From Sphaerisporangium perillae (GTDB lineage Bacteria > Actinomycetota > Actinomycetes > Streptosporangiales > Streptosporangiaceae), in the NCBI RefSeq assembly GCF_023276435.1, contig NZ_JALLPO010000053.1, positions 1 to 53,624 on the forward strand: a stretch of DNA of 53,624 bases. Direction: 5' to 3'. Under the pieces are notes generated by a model, which saw only the letters and a program-made list of their open reading frames with translations, ran no database searches and was not told the origin of the DNA. Position numbers and translations under genes: made by a program. Of this stretch, positions 49,086 to 53,624 are shown one piece after another; the first letter of the stretch is position 1, and every line of letters starts with the position of its first letter.

Positions 49086-49101
49086 GCAACTTCTCGAATG
49101 C
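49086..49101 (+). promoter_or_regulatory. 16-bp cluster element, copy 9
   Basis: GCAACTTCTCGAATGC, 13 of 16 matches to copy 2. It lies 60 nt upstream of accE (minus strand) and 157 nt upstream of the AhpD-like gene at 49259 (plus strand). A left-half-only match, GCATTTTGCTGACTCC, is at 49162. Confidence 0.6.
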
Positions 49102-49258
49102 GCACCTGCCCGCGATCACCCCAGTCAAGGGGAGAAATTGGCAGGAAACGGATTCCTGACGGCATTTTGCTGACTCCCATTCCCCTGTTCCGCGGGATGG
49201 CGCCGAGCGCAGAGTTGGTCGTGCGAGATCAGTTGACAGCCGAAAGAAGGGTTATGAA

Positions 49259-49978
49259 ATGACTAACGCAGTGGCCTTACCGGTCCGCTCGAATGTCACC
49301 GTCGACGTGTCGACCCTGCCCGACACCGCCGGCCTCTCGTGCGGGCTGGAGTGGCCGGCGCGGCCCCCACTGGTGCCGCTGGGCGGCCAGAGCCCCTCCG
49401 CGCCGCACATCGCCCTGAACTCCACCGAGCCGGGAATCCGCGGCCTGTTCCGCTACCGCCCGGATACCGCGCTCCCTTTGAACGCGCTTTCGGAGGTGCT
49501 GCTGTGCGGCCCGAGCACGCTGAGCCGGGGGGAACGCGAGCTCATCGCGGCCTACGTGTCGGCGCTGAACCAGTGCCGGTTCTGCTTCTACACCCACGCG
49601 GCGTTCGCGGCCGTGCGCTCACCCGACGGGATGTCGCTGGTGGAACAGGTCTGCGCTGACCTGTCGACGGCGCCGGTCTCCGACAAACTGCGAGCGCTGC
49701 TGGCCATCGCAGCGGCGGTGCAGCAGAGCGGCAAGGCGGTGTCCGAGCAGCACGTGAACTCCGCCCGCGCGGCCGGCGCCTCGGACATGGAGATCCACGA
49801 CACCGTGCTCATCGCGGCGGCGTTCTGCATGTACAACCGCTACGTCGACGGGCTGTCCACGTTCGCCCCGGACGATCCGGGCGTCTACGCGGCCCGGGCC
49901 AAGATGACCGGGGGCTACCTCGCGGTGTTCGCCGAGTCGCAGCGCGAGGACCACGCGCCGGAACCGGCGGCGTCCTGA
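49259..49978 (+). CDS. AhpD/carboxymuconolactone decarboxylase-family protein (paralogue 1)
   Basis: 239 aa, ATG 49259 behind GAAAGAAGGG. About 55 extra residues precede the domain. Core: SEVLLCGPSTLSRGERELIAAYVSALNQCRFCFYTHAAFAA, where CRFC plus His forms the AhpD-type redox motif, then KLRALLAIAAAVQQSGKAVSEQHVNSARAAGASDMEIHDTVLIAAAFCMYNRYVDGL. Peroxidase-related family. Codon 7 is TTA. Very similar to the gene at 50776. Peroxide or radical detoxification, or a redox step on the product, would fit, but neither is shown. Confidence 0.87.
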   Translation: MTNAVALPVRSNVTVDVSTLPDTAGLSCGLEWPARPPLVPLGGQSPSAPHIALNSTEPGIRGLFRYRPDTALPLNALSEVLLCGPSTLSRGERELIAAYVSALNQCRFCFYTHAAFAAVRSPDGMSLVEQVCADLSTAPVSDKLRALLAIAAAVQQSGKAVSEQHVNSARAAGASDMEIHDTVLIAAAFCMYNRYVDGLSTFAPDDPGVYAARAKMTGGYLAVFAESQREDHAPEPAAS

Positions 49979-50013
49979 GCCCGGCGGCCGGGGCCACGCG
50001 GAGCAGGTGGCAG

Positions 50014-50037
50014 GGCGGCCGGGGCCGCCCGGCCGCC
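50014..50037. terminator. Hairpin between convergent genes
   Basis: GGCGGCCGGG (50014-50023) and CCCGGCCGCC (50028-50037) pair around a 4-nt loop, between the AhpD-like gene and the SnoaL-like gene on opposite strands. Confidence 0.65.
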
Positions 50038-50091
50038 GCCGACTCGCTCGGCGGAGACCGGGTGACCGCGGGAGAACCGTGTCGGGTTCGC

Positions 50092-50487
50092 TCAGGCGAA
50101 GAACTCGTCGATGACGTGCGTGTCGTAGGGGAAGCTCCAGCGCTCGGTGATCTTCCCGCCCGAGACGTGGAACACGTGCACGCCGCGCTCGTCCAGGTCC
50201 TTGCCGTCCCGGTCGCCGCGGATACGGAGCAGCACCGCCACGTGGCCGTCGTCGGCGAGGAAGGTGTCCGGGTCGTACCGCAGCGAGTTCCCCGTGTGCT
50301 CGGCGAGCTTGGCGAGGTATCCGAGCACGGAGTCCTTGCCGCTGTAGGTCCCCGCCAGCGGGCCACGGCCCGGTACGTGGAAGGAGACGTCCTCGGCGAG
50401 GAGGCTGTCGCGAATGTAGTCCAGATCGCCCTTGGCGATCGCGTCGTAAATCTCACGGACGGGGTTGACATTCGGGTGTTCGGACAT
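50092..50487 (-). CDS. SnoaL-like nuclear-transport-factor-2 fold protein
   Basis: 131 aa, ATG 50487 behind GAGGAGG. NPVREIYDAIAKGDLDYIRDSLLAEDVSFHVPGRGPLAGTYSGKDSVLGYLAKLAEHTG, then DGHVAVLLRIRGDRDGKDLDERGVHVFHVSGGKITERWSFPYD is the classic SnoaL-like/NTF2 cone: WSF-type end, GxGPLAG loop. Family members include polyketide cyclases, isomerases and small-ligand binders, and many are uncharacterised. It is flanked by two AhpD-like genes on the other strand. A role in binding or rearranging an intermediate is possible. Confidence 0.85.
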   Translation of the reverse strand: MSEHPNVNPVREIYDAIAKGDLDYIRDSLLAEDVSFHVPGRGPLAGTYSGKDSVLGYLAKLAEHTGNSLRYDPDTFLADDGHVAVLLRIRGDRDGKDLDERGVHVFHVSGGKITERWSFPYDTHVIDEFFA

Positions 50488-50775
50488 GGACGGCCTCCTC
50501 ATGATGGTGCGGATCGTTTTGGGGGCGACGGTGACGCTACGCCGGGCATTGCGGTCAAACAAGAGAGTGAGGACAGACTTACCGTATAGCCATGTGGATG
50601 AAACAACGCGATTAAAGGGGGGTCAGGGAAGGAATTAGGGGTGGCCGAAAAGAGCCATTGACAGCCGGGTGGTCATATGGCGAGCATGAACGTTTGTCGG
50701 ACGTAATGAATCCCCGGGGCTGCGCGAAAGGCCTCCACTCCTTGACGGCTACTCCTTGACGGCGAGGGAGCGACC
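50488..50775. other. 288-nt region upstream of the SnoaL-like and second AhpD-like genes
   Basis: No gene and no full copy of the 16-bp element. GTCATATGGCGAGCATGAAC (50672-50691) is relatively AT-rich and is the likeliest promoter area. CTCCTTGACGGC occurs twice close together (50730-50765) just before the plus-strand start. Confidence 0.45.
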
Positions 50776-51336
50776 ATGCCCCACATCACTCTCGACACGG
50801 ACGAACCGGGTATCCGCGGCCTCTTCGGGTTCCGCCCGGAGACGGCACGCCCGCTCAACGAGCTGGTGGAGGTGCTGCTGCGCGGCGAGAGCACGCTGAC
50901 GCGAGGCGAGCGCGAGCTGATCGCGGCGTACGTCTCGGCGCTCAACCACTGCCGCTACTGCTTCTCCTCGCACGCCGCCTACGCGGCGGCGCAGCTGCCG
51001 GAAGGCATGGAGCTGGTGGAGCAGGTCCGCGCCGACCTCGACGGGGCGCCGATCCCGCCCAAGCTGAGAGCCCTGCTGGGCATCGCCGGCGCCGTCCAGC
51101 GCGGCGGCCGCGAGGTCTCCGAGCAGCACGTGAACACCGCCCGCGCGGCCGGCGCAACCGACCTGGAGATCCACGACACCGTGCTCATCGCGGCGGCGTT
51201 CTGCATGTACAACCGCTACGTCGACGGCCTCGCGACGGTGGCCCCCGACGATCCGGCCCTGTACGCCGCCCGGGCGAAGCGCATCGTCGCCGACGGTTAC
51301 CTGGCGCTGCTCGCCGAATCACAAGGTCGCTCTTGA
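50776..51336 (+). CDS. AhpD/carboxymuconolactone decarboxylase-family protein (paralogue 2)
   Basis: 186 aa, ATG 50776 behind GGGAG. PHITLDTDEPGIRGLFGFRPETARPLNELVEVLLRGESTLTRGERELIAAYVSALNHCRYCFSSHAAYAA matches paralogue 1 almost throughout; the redox motif is CRYC with His. It lacks the 55-residue amino extension. EIHDTVLIAAAFCMYNRYVDGLATVAPDDP is shared word for word except for two or three residues. The next two genes follow on the same strand at 116 and 4 nt, so a small operon with a membrane protein and a flavoprotein is likely. Confidence 0.87.
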   Translation: MPHITLDTDEPGIRGLFGFRPETARPLNELVEVLLRGESTLTRGERELIAAYVSALNHCRYCFSSHAAYAAAQLPEGMELVEQVRADLDGAPIPPKLRALLGIAGAVQRGGREVSEQHVNTARAAGATDLEIHDTVLIAAAFCMYNRYVDGLATVAPDDPALYAARAKRIVADGYLALLAESQGRS

Positions 51337-51452
51337 CGCCGGCGCCCACCGGCGCGCCGGCCGGAAGCATCCGACCCCTGCCGTGCGGAGCCCCGGCGCG
51401 CGACCCCCGCGCCGACGGCTCACAGAACCCGAACGATCGCGGAGGATCCCCC

Positions 51453-52016
51453 ATGGCCAGCCAGTCGAGCGCGTTACCGCCCAGGGCCGCGCCGTTCACG
51501 TCGCTGAACACCGACCGCCACCGGCTCGGGCTGAACGTCTTCCTGGTGATCGTGCTGGCCCACTGGGCCGAGCACGTGGCGCAGGCCGTGCAGATCTACG
51601 CGCTGGGCTGGCCGATCCCCGAGGCGCGCGGCGTCCTCGGGCTGGCGTTCCCCTGGCTGGTGACCTCCGAGTGGATGCACTACGGCTACGCGCTGCTCAT
51701 GCTGGCGGGGCTGATCGTGCTGCGGCGCGGGTTCACCGGGCGGGCCCGCACCTGGTGGAACATCTCGCTGGGCATCCAGGTGTGGCACCACCTGGAACAC
51801 CTCCTGCTGCTGCTCCAGGCGCTGACCGGGAACAACCTGCTGGGCAGGCCGGTGCCGACGAGCGTGATCCAGCTCCTGGTGCCGCGCGTGGAGCTCCACC
51901 TGTTCTACAACGCGATCGTGTTCGCGCCCATGGTGGTGGCCATGTGGCTGCACCGCCGGCCCAATCCCGCCGAACGCGCGGCGATGACCTGCCGCTGCGC
52001 GATCGCCCCGGCCTGA
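51453..52016 (+). CDS. Histidine-rich integral membrane protein, unknown function
   Basis: 187 aa, ATG 51453 behind GGAGG. About five membrane segments (25-50, 62-90, 103-124, 135-145, 150-168). Histidines sit in or at the edges of helices: AHWAEH (His37, His41), WMHYGY (His76), WHHLEH (His112, 113, 116) and ELHLFYN (His149). This spacing resembles metal- or heme-binding membrane oxidases, but I recognise no named family. The tail has CRC. Codon 8 is TTA. The next gene starts 4 nt after the stop. Context (AhpD-like gene before, flavoprotein after) suggests a membrane redox unit. Confidence 0.75.
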   Translation: MASQSSALPPRAAPFTSLNTDRHRLGLNVFLVIVLAHWAEHVAQAVQIYALGWPIPEARGVLGLAFPWLVTSEWMHYGYALLMLAGLIVLRRGFTGRARTWWNISLGIQVWHHLEHLLLLLQALTGNNLLGRPVPTSVIQLLVPRVELHLFYNAIVFAPMVVAMWLHRRPNPAERAAMTCRCAIAPA

Positions 52017-52020
52017 GCCG

Positions 52021-53624
52021 ATGACGTCCACGGAACACCGCGACCACGTCCACCGCTACCTGATCGTCGGGGCCGGGCCCGCCGGCCTGCAGCTCAGCTA
52101 CTTCCTGCAGCGCGGCGGCGCCGACTACCTGACGCTGGAACGCGGGGACGCCCCCGGCGGCTTCTTCCGCCGCTACCCGCGCCACCGCAGGCTCATCTCA
52201 CTGAACAAGGTGCACATCACCGACAAGGACCCGGAGATCGCGCTGCGCTGGGACTGGAACTCCCTGCTGAACGACTCGCCGGACCTGCTGTTCCCGCGGT
52301 ACTCGCAGGAGTACTTCCCGAGCGCGGAGGACCTGCTCCGATACCTCGCCGACTTCCAGCGCGAGCACAAGCTGAACGTCCGCTTCTCCATGCCCGTCGA
52401 CCACGTCGAGAAGGTGGACGGGGTCTTCGTGGCCCACGCCGGAGACGAGGTGTTCCGCGCCGAGTGCCTGATCATGGCCACCGGCTGGGGCGGCCCGTAC
52501 GTTCCCGACATTCCCGGCATCGAGCTGGCCGTCGGGTACGAGGACGTCTCGATCAACGGAGAGGACTACACCGGGCAGCAGGTCCTCATCATCGGCAAGG
52601 GCAACGCGGCGTTCGAGACCGCCCAGGCCATGCTCGGCCACGCCGCCGTCATCCACCTGGCCAGCCCGAGCCCCGTCAAGCTCGCCTGGACCAGCAAGCA
52701 CCCCGGCCACGTGCGCGGCCAGTACGGCGCCTTCCTCGACAGCTACTGGTTCAAGACGCTGCACGGCGTCCTGGAATGCCAGGTCGACCGGCTCTGGCGC
52801 GAAGGCGACCGGTACAAGGCCGCCATCACCTACACCCTGGCCGAGGGCGAGCAAGCCCTGCTGGAGTACGACGCGGTGGTGCGCTGCACCGGCTTCACCA
52901 TGGACACCACCCTCTTCGGCACCTCCTGCCGGCCCGAACTCGCCCCCAACGGCCGCATCCCGGCGATCCGCCCCGACTTCCAGTCGGTGAACGTCGACGG
53001 CCTCTACTTCGCCGGCACGCTGATGCAGGCCCGCGACTTCAAGCGCGCCTCCTCCGCCTTCATCGACGGCTTCCGCTACAACCTGCGCACCCTGGCCACC
53101 CTGCTCGCCGAACGGTACGAGGGGACCCCGCTCGACCGGCAGGTCCTGCCCGCCGACCCCGACCGGCTGACCGAGACCATCCTCGACCGGGTCAACCACA
53201 GCTCGGCGCTATGGACCCAGTTCGAGTACCTGTGCGACGTCTACGTGGTCGAAGAGCCCTCCGGACACCTCACCCACTCCGGGAACCCCGCCGAGGACCG
53301 GCCGGCGCGCCACATCGTCCACCACGCGGACCTGCCTGAGGACTACGCGGTCGAACGGTTCGCCGGGCACTCCTTGTACTTCACGGTCACCCTGCGGTGG
53401 GGGCGCGACCGCTACGACGACGTGTTCGCCATCCAGCGGCATCCCACCCCCGACCGGGCGCACGAGAGCGCCTTCCTCCACCCGGTCGTCCGCGCCTGGC
53501 GTCACGGCGAGCAGATCGGCGAGCGCCACCTCCTGGAAGACCTCCTGGCCCAATGGCGCGACCCCGTTCGCCACCAAGCCCCCCTCAGAGCCTTCCTCAC
53601 CCCCCATCTCCCGCCCCCGACCAC
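52021..53624 (+). CDS. FAD-dependent oxidoreductase/monooxygenase, 3' end outside the window
   Basis: 534 codons present, frame open at the right edge. FAD-binding motif YLIVGAGPAGLQLSYFLQRGG near the amino end; NAD(P)H-binding motif QVLIIGKGNAAFETAQAM at about residue 185; VVRCTGFTMDTTLFG and VDGLYFAGTLMQARDFKRASSAFIDGFRYN in the second FAD region. PRHRRLISLNKVH and PRYSQEYFPSAEDLLRYLADF resemble flavin-containing monooxygenase/FOXRED2-type proteins. The region after about 430 (VVEEPSGHLTHSGNP, YFTVTLRWGRDRYDDVFAIQRHPTP) is an extension that I do not recognise. Starts 4 nt after the membrane protein gene. Confidence 0.85.
   Translation, partial: MTSTEHRDHVHRYLIVGAGPAGLQLSYFLQRGGADYLTLERGDAPGGFFRRYPRHRRLISLNKVHITDKDPEIALRWDWNSLLNDSPDLLFPRYSQEYFPSAEDLLRYLADFQREHKLNVRFSMPVDHVEKVDGVFVAHAGDEVFRAECLIMATGWGGPYVPDIPGIELAVGYEDVSINGEDYTGQQVLIIGKGNAAFETAQAMLGHAAVIHLASPSPVKLAWTSKHPGHVRGQYGAFLDSYWFKTLHGVLECQVDRLWREGDRYKAAITYTLAEGEQALLEYDAVVRCTGFTMDTTLFGTSCRPELAPNGRIPAIRPDFQSVNVDGLYFAGTLMQARDFKRASSAFIDGFRYNLRTLATLLAERYEGTPLDRQVLPADPDRLTETILDRVNHSSALWTQFEYLCDVYVVEEPSGHLTHSGNPAEDRPARHIVHHADLPEDYAVERFAGHSLYFTVTLRWGRDRYDDVFAIQRHPTPDRAHESAFLHPVVRAWRHGEQIGERHLLEDLLAQWRDPVRHQAPLRAFLTPHLPPPT

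Noticed and set aside
1-53624. tRNA, rRNA, CRISPR arrays, riboswitches, phage attachment sites or replication origins
   Set aside because: I looked for tRNA-like cloverleafs, spaced direct repeats and known leader structures and saw none.

Overview
The window is high-GC actinomycete DNA (about 72% G+C by eye). F420-type and mycothiol-type family members, GTG/TTG starts, TTA codons confined to a few genes, and an acyl-CoA carboxylase epsilon subunit fit a Streptosporangiales-like filamentous actinomycete; genus cannot be fixed from the sequence. Most of it is an enediyne biosynthetic gene cluster. Its diagnostic core is the minus-strand operon 48600 to 35250: unbL, a second unbL, unbV, unbU, the iterative enediyne polyketide synthase (1929 aa), its thioesterase, a flavin reductase and a cytochrome P450.

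Layout. 1-1430: copper homeostasis genes (copA 5' end, secreted protein, copZ) with a CsoR-like operator; probably outside the cluster. 1658-8918: two FAD/SAM enzyme groups (BBE-type oxidase, two methyltransferases, an acyl-CoA-dehydrogenase-like monooxygenase) and a membrane acyltransferase. 8922-10024: IS481-type remnant, then a leaderless ArsR/SRPBCC pair. 10068-12132: three decayed NRPS-type pieces. 12262-18403: F420-type oxidoreductase, RibD-like reductase, P450, bicovalent flavin oxidase and a solute-binding-protein-like gene with no signal peptide. 18573-27380: DUF2306 and DUF2855 proteins, a second acyltransferase, a large secreted glycosidase, a YCII protein and an MFS exporter. 28032-33844: prephenate dehydrogenase, DinB-like protein, tandem AhpD-like protein, GMC oxidoreductase and its DUF5987-like partner. 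34209-34982: AraC regulator. 35250-48600: enediyne core operon. 48813-53624: accE, two AhpD-like paralogues, a SnoaL-like protein, a histidine-rich membrane protein and the start of a flavoprotein oxygenase.

How it works together. The PKS and thioesterase make the polyene precursor; UnbL/V/U, the P450s and the flavin, GMC and BBE oxidases are candidates for core formation and tailoring; methyltransferases and acyltransferases decorate; MFS exports. No glycosyltransferase, deoxysugar gene or complete NRPS is seen, so the peripheral group is either made by genes outside the window or is unusual.

The most novel observation is a 16-bp imperfect palindrome, consensus GCATCTYCTGGATTGC, found nine times. 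Every copy is in an intergenic region heading a cluster gene or operon, with regular spacing to the start codons. It appears to define the cluster regulon and ties in genes that would otherwise look unrelated (accE, the cytosolic binding protein, DUF2855, the AraC gene). Also notable: the PPTase domain of the PKS has lost its hallmark acidic, lysine and tryptophan residues; four plus-strand genes carry a TTA codon; and there are two unbL genes instead of one.
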